Positions 23,584-32,462 of a stretch of 50,151 nt of DNA are shown piece after piece. The first letter of the stretch is position 1. The number at the start of each line of letters is the position of its first letter. The DNA is from GCA-002772825 sp964560655. GTDB taxonomy: Bacteria > Patescibacteriota > Minisyncoccia > GCA-002772825. Under the pieces are notes generated by a model, which saw only the letters and a program-made list of their open reading frames with translations, did not search any database and had not been told where the DNA came from. The DNA is taken from the NCBI GenBank assembly GCA_964560655.1, contig CAZLLR010000002.1, forward strand, positions 1 through 50,151. Reading direction: 5' to 3'. Both the position numbers and the translations under genes were made by a program.

Positions 23584-24591
23584 CTATTTATATTTTTCAT
23601 TTATAATTTTTTTTGCTGCTTCCCAAAACTCAGGTCTATTATGTTTCTCTTTCATCCAATACCACCACTCTGTACCCCATAAATAAATCTCTTTAAACCC
23701 GGTCTTCTTAGCGTACTCTATATTGCTATAAAACTGATCTATATTCATAGATATATCTTGCTCAGAAAGAGGTGTCTCGTAGATCATCTTAGGGCCCCAC
23801 GGCTCCGCCTGAAGTTCACTTATTATGACTGGTTTGTCAGAATAAAATAAATGGAGAAGATTTGTCTTCATCCAGAAAAAATTAGGTGGAATTGGATATT
23901 TAAAATAACCAAAGTATTTATTCCAAATCACTCTATAGACACTAGTGCCAAATATATCGGCTCTCCTTGCAGTAGAAAACCAAGTGCCGAGTTCTCCGCT
24001 ATCTGTCATTATAATGGGGTGTTTAGGGTCAAGAGATCGAACTACCTTAATCTCTTCATCTAAGAAACCTCTATCAAACCTGTCGCATTCGCCAAAGTGC
24101 AAGAAAGGTTCATTTTCAACTTGCCAAGCATAGATGTTGTCAAAATTCTTATATCTCCTGACTATCTTATCTATAAGATGTGTAATCTCGTCCTTCTTTT
24201 TATCTCTACTTAATGGGTCTACCCACTCTGGAATCCGGCACTCAGGCCAGCGAGGCAACTTCTGACCTATGGCTAACACTAACCTAACATTCTTTTCCCT
24301 AGCCATCTCTATCATCCAGTCATAATCTTCAAAATTATAGACATTCTCCTCTGGCTCTATATCGTCCCAATACAACGGGATCCTTACCACATCAGGCTTT
24401 AATTCTTCTATCATCGCGCTGTAAACTTCTCTAAAATCCAAGCCCATATCTTTACTAAAAGATATGGAAAAAGTCACACCCCAAACATAATCAGTGCTAT
24501 CAACTACGACAGGGGTAAAAAATAAAACAGTAAAAACCCCTAATATCAAAAATAAGATTACAACTAAAGTTATGATTATTTTCTTTACCAT
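23584..24591 (-). CDS. Membrane-anchored clan GH-A glycoside hydrolase-like protein
   Basis: This 335-residue protein has one N-terminal membrane helix (about residues 4-26) and a TIM-barrel with GH5/GH42-like features. The acid/base is probably E161 in AWQVENEPF and the nucleophile E259 in PVIISELQAEPWGP. Substrate-site aromatics include RIPLYWDDIEPEENVYNFED and YLWGTEWWYW. It probably hydrolyses a beta-linked polysaccharide at the outer face of the membrane; the family number and substrate cannot be fixed by eye. It lies four bases after an EamA transporter gene and directly before recO. Confidence 0.85.
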   Translation of the reverse strand: MVKKIIITLVVILFLILGVFTVLFFTPVVVDSTDYVWGVTFSISFSKDMGLDFREVYSAMIEELKPDVVRIPLYWDDIEPEENVYNFEDYDWMIEMAREKNVRLVLAIGQKLPRWPECRIPEWVDPLSRDKKKDEITHLIDKIVRRYKNFDNIYAWQVENEPFLHFGECDRFDRGFLDEEIKVVRSLDPKHPIIMTDSGELGTWFSTARRADIFGTSVYRVIWNKYFGYFKYPIPPNFFWMKTNLLHLFYSDKPVIISELQAEPWGPKMIYETPLSEQDISMNIDQFYSNIEYAKKTGFKEIYLWGTEWWYWMKEKHNRPEFWEAAKKIINEKYK

Positions 24592-24595
24592 TAGA

Positions 24596-25516
24596 TCAGA
24601 AGGCTAAGACCATTAAACCTATACCTATTAAAAATACTGCGACAACTTTCTGTAAAAAACATTTCCAATGATGAACTTCTTCTTTTATCGCGCCGGGTGA
24701 TACTCTGACAACAGCCCCGGCTATTATAAGAATCGCCACATATTGGATACCTTGCAAAGCATTTACTAAAGTGACACTACCAAGAGATATAGCATAATTT
24801 AAAAGCAAGAAACCTATACCAGCCAAAAGCTTATTGAAGATAAATAAGCTCCCTCCTTTTGCTCCAACGTTCTTCGTGGTGTGAAAAATTGCCCTTCTAA
24901 AGCCCTTAGGGATTATAAGAAGAAATGCGGCAAGAAAACTTCCTACTCTAGTCCAAACAAAAGTCGAAACAAATGGCTGATTTGAAAAAACAAATTTCGT
25001 TAATACATAAAAGATGGCGAACAAAAGAGCCGCCAGGATTGAAATCTCAATCTTCTTCCAAGTGTATTTCTTAAATGCCGAATCATTATGGAGGTGATGC
25101 TCTTTTCTCCTGGCTAAGATGAGGATCCCTCCTGCAAAGAGAAGAAAAAAAGCTATCACCTGATGCCAAAATAATCTCTCTCCTAAAAATAAGAAAGAAA
25201 GCAAAAATACAAAAATAGGAATAAAAGCGCCAACGATAGGAGCAATACGAGACACCTCATCTTTACTCAGAGCGATAAAGAATGCCAGAAGTGCACAGAG
25301 AAAAACTAATCCGACAAGGAAGCTCAAGAAAAGCTGCCCTAAACCGGGCCATACTAAACTAAAAGGAGCAAAGGCTAAGGCAAATATACTAAAGAGACCC
25401 ACATAAAATGTGTAGGCTATCGGGTTCGGAATATTCTTATCCAAAAGGAGTTTATCAATAACCGAATTAACGGCATTTATTATATAAGCTACAAAAGCAA
25501 CGAAAACCCAAGTCAT
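24596..25516 (-). CDS. EamA/DMT family transporter
   Basis: This 306-residue protein has ten predicted membrane helices in two EamA repeats (about residues 1-135 and 150-300) joined by a basic loop (RRKEHHLHNDSAFKKYTWKK). The signature PIVGAFIPIFVFLLSFLFLG ends the first repeat, and NALQGIQYVAILIIAGAVVR ends the second. Substrates of this superfamily range from amino acids to sugars and nucleotides; none can be assigned. The ATG at 25516 is used; an upstream in-frame TTG at 25558 is unlikely. Cotranscribed with the glycosidase and recO. Confidence 0.9.
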   Translation of the reverse strand: MTWVFVAFVAYIINAVNSVIDKLLLDKNIPNPIAYTFYVGLFSIFALAFAPFSLVWPGLGQLFLSFLVGLVFLCALLAFFIALSKDEVSRIAPIVGAFIPIFVFLLSFLFLGERLFWHQVIAFFLLFAGGILILARRKEHHLHNDSAFKKYTWKKIEISILAALLFAIFYVLTKFVFSNQPFVSTFVWTRVGSFLAAFLLIIPKGFRRAIFHTTKNVGAKGGSLFIFNKLLAGIGFLLLNYAISLGSVTLVNALQGIQYVAILIIAGAVVRVSPGAIKEEVHHWKCFLQKVVAVFLIGIGLMVLAF

Positions 25517-25560
25517 ATTTATATCATTATACCTTAATTCAAAATCTAGGTAAAACAAAA

Positions 25561-25584
25561 GGCGAGATTTTTAAAAATCCCGCC
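25561..25584 (-). terminator. Terminator after the 145-residue hypothetical gene
   Basis: GGCGAGATTTTT / AAAAATCCCGCC pair with one mismatch, 13 bases past the stop at 25597. The following minus-strand sequence is T-rich (CTTTTGTTTTA). Confidence 0.75.
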
Positions 25585-25596
25585 TCCGAAAAACTG

Positions 25597-26034
25597 TTAG
25601 TAAAGCTTTATATCACCATGGACATAGCCAGCAATACTTAGCTCTACTTCCTTATCGGCCACTATAAAAAAGTGGCAATCTTCAGGGCCCATCCTCATAG
25701 AGAAAGGTCCGCCAGAAACATGTCTAGTCGCGGAAGAAACTTTACAAACTCCAAATCTCTTACTCCAGAATCCAACATGAAACTCTATATCCTCCGTTGA
25801 TATACCCCTATCAATAATAGTAGGTCTGAGAACTATATACTTCTTCCATGTAAAATACTTTATGAGCCAATTTATTGGCCCGAACATGAAAGATTGTGAT
25901 GGGCTCAAAATTTGATCTCCTTTCCCTAAGACAAGGTCTGACCAAAAACCAAAGTCCTTGTCGAGCACATCATCATGGTAAGAGCCTTCTCTATATACCA
26001 CATCCCTCCACCACTGCAAAAAAATCGTCTTCAT
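25597..26034 (-). CDS. Hypothetical protein with strong ribosome-binding site
   Basis: This 145-residue soluble protein is not recognised. It is rich in aromatic residues (QWWRDVVYREG, FTWKKYIVLRP, FHVGFWSKRFG) and beta-prone in the C-terminal half, where CKVSSATRHVSGGPFSMRMG and CHFFIVADKE could form a small barrel. There is no signal peptide. The start is the ATG at 26034, set by a GGGAGG seven bases upstream; this strong Shine-Dalgarno sequence is unusual in this window. A single-gene unit with its own terminator between the EamA and GH1 genes. Function unknown. Confidence 0.75.
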   Translation of the reverse strand: MKTIFLQWWRDVVYREGSYHDDVLDKDFGFWSDLVLGKGDQILSPSQSFMFGPINWLIKYFTWKKYIVLRPTIIDRGISTEDIEFHVGFWSKRFGVCKVSSATRHVSGGPFSMRMGPEDCHFFIVADKEVELSIAGYVHGDIKLY

Positions 26035-26111
26035 TTGCAATCCTCCCTTTTTATTATTTTAAAGAATTTTTATCTTTTTAAATTATATCACGATTATATT
26101 AGACAGTCAAA

Positions 26112-27359
26112 TCAAATCTCAACCTCATTAGCTTCACAGGTTTTTGCATACTCATACGCGCTTGGGCGGATTTTTCTCTCGAGTGTCTTATAATCTATCT
26201 CCACGAGTCCAAACCTCGGCCAGAAGCCTTTGTCCCACTCGAAGTTATCAAGTAAAGACCAGTAAAGATACCCTCTAACATCCAGCCCTTCTTCTGTCGC
26301 CATGGCAATACTCTTGATATTTTCCTCTATAAACCATGCTCTGTATTTATCTCCCCTGTCAGCTAAACCATTCTCCGTTATATAGACTGGCTTATGATAC
26401 TTCTTTATATCTAATAATCCATAATACAAAGCACTTGGGTAAAGCTCCCAACCCATATCAGACAATCTCTCATCATCATTTTTATTAAAGCCGTAATTTA
26501 TCCTGTTGTGGTGATAATTGTTAAGACCAATAAAATCTTGATATTCATCTATGAAACTGAAGAAGGAGAAGTTCCACACCCAGTCAACTATTTTTTTAAG
26601 TAATTTATTTATATATCTTCCTTTATATGCTTCAAAATAAACATTATGTTTGGATATGCCAACTTGAGCTTCTCTGTTTGTTTCTTTGATTACATTAAAA
26701 GCTCTCTTGTGGGCTTTAACCAAGTTCCAAAATACTAAAATAAAATATATAGGATTCCTCTTTTGAGGAGGCCAGGCACCCTTCAAGTAAGAATGAGTAG
26801 CATAAACCAGTGGCTCATTAAGAGTAATCCAGAACTTTACATCATCTCCAAAAGCCTCAGCCATCTTCTTTGTATATCTATCAAAATAATCCACCACTTC
26901 TCCAGAGCGCCAACCTCCTTTATCTTTAAGCCATACTGGAATAGGCCAATGCCAAAGAGTAACAAATGGCTCAATATTACGGGAGAGTAAGGCCTTTACT
27001 ACATTTTTATAATGCTCTATCTCTTTATCATCAAACCTTCCTTCTTCTGGCTCTATGCGTGACCATTCTATAGAGAGACGGAAAGAGTTTTGCCCAAGAG
27101 ACTTCACTATGTCAAAGTCTTCTTCGTATCTGTTGTAATGATCGCAAGCTCTACCGGAGATATAGTTCTCCGGATTCTCCGCTTCATCTTTTATACTCTC
27201 CCATATAGGCAAATGACCGAAACTCTTCTTGGCTTTTTTGGCTAGTCTCTCAGCGTTCTTCTTCTCCCAGAGGGACCAATCATTCACATTACCACCTTCT
27301 ACCTGATGACTTGCTGTCGCACTCCCCCATAAGAATCCTTCTGGAAATTTAAATTTCAT
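26112..27359 (-). CDS. Glycoside hydrolase family 1 (beta-glucosidase/galactosidase-like)
   Basis: This 415-residue cytoplasmic TIM-barrel enzyme hydrolyses terminal beta-linked sugars. Family marks: N-terminal FPEGFLWGSATASHQVEGG, DHYNRYEEDFDIVKSLGQNS, the acid/base E182 in ITLNEPLVY, the nucleophile E329 in VYITENGLAD, and the closing YLYWSLLDNFEWDKGFWPRF. All catalytic features are present; length is slightly below the usual 440-480. The substrate is unproven. It may act on oligosaccharides released by the nearby membrane-anchored glycosidase; that link is inference. Confidence 0.95.
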   Translation of the reverse strand: MKFKFPEGFLWGSATASHQVEGGNVNDWSLWEKKNAERLAKKAKKSFGHLPIWESIKDEAENPENYISGRACDHYNRYEEDFDIVKSLGQNSFRLSIEWSRIEPEEGRFDDKEIEHYKNVVKALLSRNIEPFVTLWHWPIPVWLKDKGGWRSGEVVDYFDRYTKKMAEAFGDDVKFWITLNEPLVYATHSYLKGAWPPQKRNPIYFILVFWNLVKAHKRAFNVIKETNREAQVGISKHNVYFEAYKGRYINKLLKKIVDWVWNFSFFSFIDEYQDFIGLNNYHHNRINYGFNKNDDERLSDMGWELYPSALYYGLLDIKKYHKPVYITENGLADRGDKYRAWFIEENIKSIAMATEEGLDVRGYLYWSLLDNFEWDKGFWPRFGLVEIDYKTLERKIRPSAYEYAKTCEANEVEI

Positions 27360-27433
27360 ATTATTATAAGAAAAATTTAAGAGTTATTTTCTGTAGGATG
27401 CCCCTCTATGGCCGTCCTTAAAGAAAATATACT

Positions 27434-30400
27434 CTAAAAATTTTCTGTTACAATTATTATCGTAAATTCTAAACTATCCAACTTTAACACTTCTCCGTTT
27501 TCCAAATCTTTAAACTCGACGGCACGAGCATTAACTATCTTTTTAAATTCACTCTCAAATTTCTTTACCAAATTTTCTCCTGAAGAATTAGTCTTCACAG
27601 ATACAGATATTTTATCATCTGGAGTTAGTCCAGCCTTTTTCCTTAAGTTTTGGACGAACCTTACTATATCCCTAAATTGCCCTTCAGCTATAAGCTCTGG
27701 ATTTAATTCTAGATCTAATTTTACATCATTCTTAATGCTAGAGCTAAAGATAATATCTTTAACATTTACCTCATCTTTTACAAGCTCAAGTAAACCATCT
27801 TTTCCCTTTAGCTTTTCATTTTTAACAGTCAGTTTCTGCAAAGGTTGTCTTACTTTCACCCCCGCTTCTGCACGCGCCTCAAGCCCAAGAGAGACAATCT
27901 TTCGTATCTCTTTCATATCGTATAGAATATCAGCATCTTTCGAAGATTTATCCATACCAAATGCCTCGAGCACTTTCTTTACTAAAGAATCTTTAGCAGG
28001 CCACTCATCTAAATGAACGCTCTCTTTGTTGCCACCTAGTAATTTATATAGTCTATCTGATATAAACGGCATAAAAGGCGCTATAACTTTAGAAAACTCC
28101 AACAATACAAACCTTGTAGTATAAATAGCGCTATCCTTGTTTTCTCCTTGGTCTTTAAACCTATCTCTTGAGCGTCTAATATACCAAGTAGAAAGATCAT
28201 CTACAAAATTAATAATGGGTCTTGTTGCTTTATCTAATTCATACTTCTCAAGACTTAACGTTACTTCTTGTGTTAATTCATTAAGTCTAGAAATAATCCA
28301 CTTATCTAAAACATTTGTATTTTTATCAATTTTATTTATCATCTCACTTTGGATAGTTTTTTTAAGATGACTCCCTGAGTCCGCATACATGTCATAGAAA
28401 CTATAAACATTCCACATTCGTAAAATTACTTTCTTATATATTTCATCAACTCCTTTTTCTGAAAAATTAAGACTTTCTGCGCGTACCACAGGTGAAGATA
28501 AAAGATAAAGTCGAAGTGCGTCAGCACCATGCTTATGGATAATCTCTACAGGGTCAACATAGTTCTTAAGACGCTTGCTCATTTTTTGACCATCTTCCGC
28601 TAAGATTATCCCGTTTACAATCACATTTTTATAAGCAGGCTTATCAAAGAGAGCCGTAGACAAAACAAGCAGTGTATAAAACCAACCACGCGTCTGATCT
28701 AATCCTTCCGCTATAAACTCTGCTGGGAGATTTTTCTCCACCTCTTCCTTATTCTCAAAAGGATAATGTGCTTGCCCGTAAGGCATAGAGCCAGATTCAA
28801 ACCAACAATCAAACACATGGACAACTCGCTTCATCTTCCCTCCGCAAGGGCAATCAAATGCGACATTGTCTATATAAGGTCTATGCAAATCAACTTCATA
28901 ATTCTCATTATGAGGAAGTGGTGAAAAAGAAAGATTTATCACCTCCCCTGTCTCTATATAATCATCTCCTTTTTCCTCCTTCATTTTTACCGACTTTTCC
29001 ACATCTGAACCAAGCGCACCAGCAAATAAAAGCCATAGGGGGTATTCGTGACTTATTATCAAGATATTCTTACCTTGATATTTCTCTTCAATATCATACA
29101 AGAACTCTGACATTCTATTTTTAAGTTCAATCAAATTCTCTCCTTCAGGTGGAGCCTTTATGAATTTTTCTTCCATAGAAGAAAAGAATTCATGATAATC
29201 ACTTGGTTTCTTTCCATCAAAAGTTCCGGTGTTTAATTCTCTAATACGCTTATCAAAAATTATTTTTTCTTTATCATATCCTATTTCATTTGCTACAATC
29301 TCAGCCGTCTCGCGTGTCCTTACAAAGTCAGAAGAAAAGATAATGTCGATATTTTTATTTTTTATTTGTTGAGCGACTTCTTTCACCTCAACTCTCCCTT
29401 TCTCTGTAAGATGATGTGGGTTATCTACCTTAGAGCTTATGATATTTTTTTTATTATGTTCTGAGTCGCCATGACGCATTGCAAAATATTTATTGCCAGA
29501 TGTTTTAACATTCCTCCTAATATCTTCTACTGAACCTATAACCTTCAAATCATCGCACTTCTCACACTTCCACACAGGAAGTGACGCTCCCCAAAAACGA
29601 GTCCGAGATATTGCCCAATCCCTAGCACCTTCTAACCATTTACCAAAACGCCCTCCTTTTATATGAGCTGGCACCCAATCAATCTTCTCGTTATTTTTGA
29701 GAAGTTTATCTTTTATAGCTGTAACCCTGAGAAACCAAGAAGAAGATGCGTAGTTTAATAAAGGAGTATCACATCTCCAACAATGCGGATAAGAGTGAAT
29801 TATTTTTTTCTTAGCATATAGATTACCCCTGTGAGCCAAATATTTTATTATCTCAATATCAGCTTCTTGATGATTCTCCTTCGGTTTTACAAACTTACCG
29901 GCAAAGTCCTTCACTTCACTCTTAAATCTCCCGTCTCCTGTGACATGTTGGACAAAAGGAAGCGCGTATTCTAGCGAGGTATTCATATCATCCTCTCCAA
30001 AGGCGGGCGCTATATGCACTATTCCAGTCCCCTCGTCTGTTGTTACAAAGTCCGCAGAATAAATTTTCCATCCATTTTCTCTATTCTCCAAATCTTCTTT
30101 CTCCGAGTAATAATCAAAAAGTGGTTTGTAACTTTTACCAGCTAAGGCAAAACCTTTGAAAGTTTCTACTATCTTATTCTCTCCCTCTATCTCACCAAGG
30201 CGTTCTTTTGCTAGGATCAATTTCTCACCGTCTTTCTCAATCTTCACATATTCAACATCAGGGTTCACCGCTAAGGCAACGTTACCGGGCAGTGTCCATG
30301 GGGTAGTCGTCCAAGCAAGAATGAAGGTTCCTGGTTCTTCAGTAATTTCGAATTTAGCCGTCACTGAAATATCAGTAATATCCTTATACCCTTGAGATAC

Positions 30401-30976
30401 TTCAAAGTTTGCAAGAGTCGTCTCACAACGCGGACAAAGATGCATCGGCTTGTATCCTTCATACATAAGCCCTTTGTCGTAGAGTGTTTTAAAGACCCAC
30501 CATACAGACTCCATATAGTCGGCCCCCATGGTCTTATAACTAGCCTCCATATCAACGAAGCGACCCATCCTAGGAATTATTTTTTTCCATTCGTCTGTAT
30601 CACGGACTACCACATTTTTTGCGGCACTATTAAACTTATCCAGACCTAAATCTTCGATGTCTTTCTTTGCCTTAAGTCCGAGTTCTTTCTCAACTACATT
30701 TTCAACTGGGAGACCGTGGCAATCCCAACCCCAACGACGAGGAACCCGATATCCTCGCATCGTCTTATAACGTGGAATAGCGTCTTTGATAGTGCTAGCT
30801 AAGATATGTCCATAATGAGGTGGCCCATTAGCAAAGGGTGGTCCATCATAGAAAATAAATTCACCTAAAGGGGCGTCCTTTTCAATAGATTTCTTGAAAA
30901 TATTATTATCTTGCCAAAACTTCAATATATCCCTTTCTGCCTCAGCTGGACTTTTGTCTTTTAGATTATCATCCAT
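27434..30976 (-). CDS. ileS: Isoleucyl-tRNA synthetase with inserted histidine phosphatase domain
   Basis: This 1,180-residue class I ligase charges tRNA-Ile. HIGH motif in PPHYGHIL (about residue 54), editing (CP1) domain from about 170-380 with AWTTTPWTLPGN, KMSKS as GQKMSKRLKN (about 798), and the anticodon-binding domain at the C-terminus. It is of the type with a DLHRPYIDNVAF block. Between WKCEKCDDLKVIGSVEDI and that block, where relatives have a short loop, lies an additional domain of about 190 residues (28913-29491) with histidine phosphatase motifs: MRHGDSEHN, SSDFVRTRETAEI, ELNTGTFDG and IISHEYPLW. The frame is uninterrupted. The ATG at 30976 is preferred over a TTG at 31012. A TATAAT lies 15 bases upstream. 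Confidence 0.95.
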   Translation of the reverse strand: MDDNLKDKSPAEAERDILKFWQDNNIFKKSIEKDAPLGEFIFYDGPPFANGPPHYGHILASTIKDAIPRYKTMRGYRVPRRWGWDCHGLPVENVVEKELGLKAKKDIEDLGLDKFNSAAKNVVVRDTDEWKKIIPRMGRFVDMEASYKTMGADYMESVWWVFKTLYDKGLMYEGYKPMHLCPRCETTLANFEVSQGYKDITDISVTAKFEITEEPGTFILAWTTTPWTLPGNVALAVNPDVEYVKIEKDGEKLILAKERLGEIEGENKIVETFKGFALAGKSYKPLFDYYSEKEDLENRENGWKIYSADFVTTDEGTGIVHIAPAFGEDDMNTSLEYALPFVQHVTGDGRFKSEVKDFAGKFVKPKENHQEADIEIIKYLAHRGNLYAKKKIIHSYPHCWRCDTPLLNYASSSWFLRVTAIKDKLLKNNEKIDWVPAHIKGGRFGKWLEGARDWAISRTRFWGASLPVWKCEKCDDLKVIGSVEDIRRNVKTSGNKYFAMRHGDSEHNKKNIISSKVDNPHHLTEKGRVEVKEVAQQIKNKNIDIIFSSDFVRTRETAEIVANEIGYDKEKIIFDKRIRELNTGTFDGKKPSDYHEFFSSMEEKFIKAPPEGENLIELKNRMSEFLYDIEEKYQGKNILIISHEYPLWLLFAGALGSDVEKSVKMKEEKGDDYIETGEVINLSFSPLPHNENYEVDLHRPYIDNVAFDCPCGGKMKRVVHVFDCWFESGSMPYGQAHYPFENKEEVEKNLPAEFIAEGLDQTRGWFYTLLVLSTALFDKPAYKNVIVNGIILAEDGQKMSKRLKNYVDPVEIIHKHGADALRLYLLSSPVVRAESLNFSEKGVDEIYKKVILRMWNVYSFYDMYADSGSHLKKTIQSEMINKIDKNTNVLDKWIISRLNELTQEVTLSLEKYELDKATRPIINFVDDLSTWYIRRSRDRFKDQGENKDSAIYTTRFVLLEFSKVIAPFMPFISDRLYKLLGGNKESVHLDEWPAKDSLVKKVLEAFGMDKSSKDADILYDMKEIRKIVSLGLEARAEAGVKVRQPLQKLTVKNEKLKGKDGLLELVKDEVNVKDIIFSSSIKNDVKLDLELNPELIAEGQFRDIVRFVQNLRKKAGLTPDDKISVSVKTNSSGENLVKKFESEFKKIVNARAVEFKDLENGEVLKLDSLEFTIIIVTENF

Positions 30977-30991
30977 TCTTAAGATAATACT

Positions 30992-30997
30992 ATTATA
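30992..30997 (-). promoter_or_regulatory. -10 box of ileS
   Basis: TATAAT on the minus strand, 15 bases before the ATG at 30976, leaving a leader of roughly nine bases. It also supports choosing that ATG rather than the upstream TTG, which would lie before the transcription start. Confidence 0.55.
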
Positions 30998-31025
30998 AAC
31001 ACTAAAATTCAAATATTAAAAAGAA

Positions 31026-31063
31026 AAACCCCCAGAAACCACTTACGCGATTTCTGGGGGTTT
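31026..31063 (-). terminator. Terminator overlapping the 3' end of the thymidylate-synthase-like gene
   Basis: AAACCCCCAGAAA / TTTCTGGGGGTTT, a 13-bp stem with a 12-base loop. The stop codon (31045-31043) lies in the loop, so the last five codons form one arm. On the minus strand the stem is followed by TTTTTCTT. Confidence 0.88.
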
Positions 31064-32446
31064 GGTTGATAAAAGAATTTCTGCTTTTTGTAGTTCTCTA
31101 CCTACATAAAGAGCATTCTGAGAATCAGAGATAAAGAAAGAAACTTCTTTACTAAGTTTCTCAGCCTTATCTCCATAAAATATCTGGAGAAGCTCTCCTC
31201 CAGGAGAAAAATGTCTTACAACTATTTTCTCTTTTTCTACCCTAATCTCAAAATTACCTTTTGAGTCAGGATAAAATTTCCCTGGGCGAACTTTACTTAA
31301 GAGGCTATCTATTTTTACCCAATCTCTCTCATAAACATGTGCCGAACCAGAGGTGATAGAAAGTTCTCCTAGCTGAATTCCAGGTTTTCCAAGACTTACC
31401 CTTACCTCTTCTAAAAGCTTGGCTTGAAAATAACGCAGAGCAGCTACATTTAACGGCCACCCTCCGAACATATCATTAGTCCTGATATAAGCCCACTGGT
31501 GTAAAGCTCCCCCAGTAAGCCTTAAGTGGATGGTTACTATACAAGGAGGATCCTCCATATTAACGGACCCTCCATATACATAAGGAGCCCATAAAGAGAT
31601 AATGGCGCGAAATGTCTCATTCTTCTTTTTAAGCGCGTCAACTATTATCTTTATTTGATTACCAAACCCATGACGGATAATGTGACCATAACGATAAGAA
31701 AGGTCTTCTGGCTCATCACCCATCCAGAAAGCCTCCCAGTATTCTTTTATATACCCACCATCATATTCAGGATGAGGGATAGAATCAAAATCATAAGGAT
31801 CCTGCCCAGTTATTACCATCGTAAGCTGCCATAATTCCTGCCTTCTATGCCCCTCTGAATCTGCACCTGTGATGTGTCCAAAGAGGCGAATTTCTTTCAG
31901 AAGTTTATGATACCCCTCCTTAATTGTCCTAGCTCTTATTAAATGCCCAGAAAAAGAAGAAGGGAAGATCTCATTTTTTGGCTCAGGTAATGAAACAAAT
32001 ATAGGTTTTAATTTATCTCCACCTTTCAAAGCTTCTTTGAAGCTCCCCTCATCAATTTTTCCTCTTATATCCATAGGATTTGAAAAGATGATTTTTACTT
32101 GAAGGAGAAACCTATCAATATGCTCCTTTTTTAGAGATATTTTTTCATAGAGAGACTCATCAGATAAAAGACTGGAGATAGCTACTTTTGATTTACCTAA
32201 CTCTGTTCCGCTAACTATCAAGTATCTTAAAGTTGGATTTGAAAGATAATTTCTTATCAATATCCCTAGACCATATACAGAATAAAGGTTACCAACAACA
32301 GCGACTTTATCCATCAAGTTCGCTAAATATTTCTTTGCAAAGGTCTCTCGTGGAGACCACAGGGTACAAACTCCGATATCGGCTTCAAGATTGCCTATCA
32401 CGAGTTCCTTCTTTGAAAAGACCGGCCAATCTTTTTTCATCTTCAT
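31043..32446 (-). CDS. Thymidylate synthase-like protein with N-terminal MtrA/DUF4346-like domain
   Basis: This 467-residue protein joins two parts. Residues 1-150 resemble MtrA/DUF4346 proteins (VVGNLYSVYGLGILIRNYLS followed by NPTLRYLIVSGTELGKSK). Residues 170-467 are thymidylate-synthase-like: C302 in EDPPCIVTIHLRL is the probable nucleophile, then R322/D325/N333 in IRTNDMFGGWPLNVAAL and H370/Y372 in GSAHVYERDW. ThyA makes dTMP from dUMP and methylene-tetrahydrofolate; the retained Asn in PLNVAA favours dUMP over dCMP. It lies 16 bases after the dCMP deaminase gene, which would supply dUMP. The Shine-Dalgarno GGAGG at 32454-32450 sits three bases from the ATG at 32446 and nine from a second ATG at 32440, so the start is uncertain. 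Confidence 0.85.
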   Translation of the reverse strand: MKMKKDWPVFSKKELVIGNLEADIGVCTLWSPRETFAKKYLANLMDKVAVVGNLYSVYGLGILIRNYLSNPTLRYLIVSGTELGKSKVAISSLLSDESLYEKISLKKEHIDRFLLQVKIIFSNPMDIRGKIDEGSFKEALKGGDKLKPIFVSLPEPKNEIFPSSFSGHLIRARTIKEGYHKLLKEIRLFGHITGADSEGHRRQELWQLTMVITGQDPYDFDSIPHPEYDGGYIKEYWEAFWMGDEPEDLSYRYGHIIRHGFGNQIKIIVDALKKKNETFRAIISLWAPYVYGGSVNMEDPPCIVTIHLRLTGGALHQWAYIRTNDMFGGWPLNVAALRYFQAKLLEEVRVSLGKPGIQLGELSITSGSAHVYERDWVKIDSLLSKVRPGKFYPDSKGNFEIRVEKEKIVVRHFSPGGELLQIFYGDKAEKLSKEVSFFISDSQNALYVGRELQKAEILLSTKPPEIA

Positions 32447-32462
32447 TTACCTCCATTCCAAA

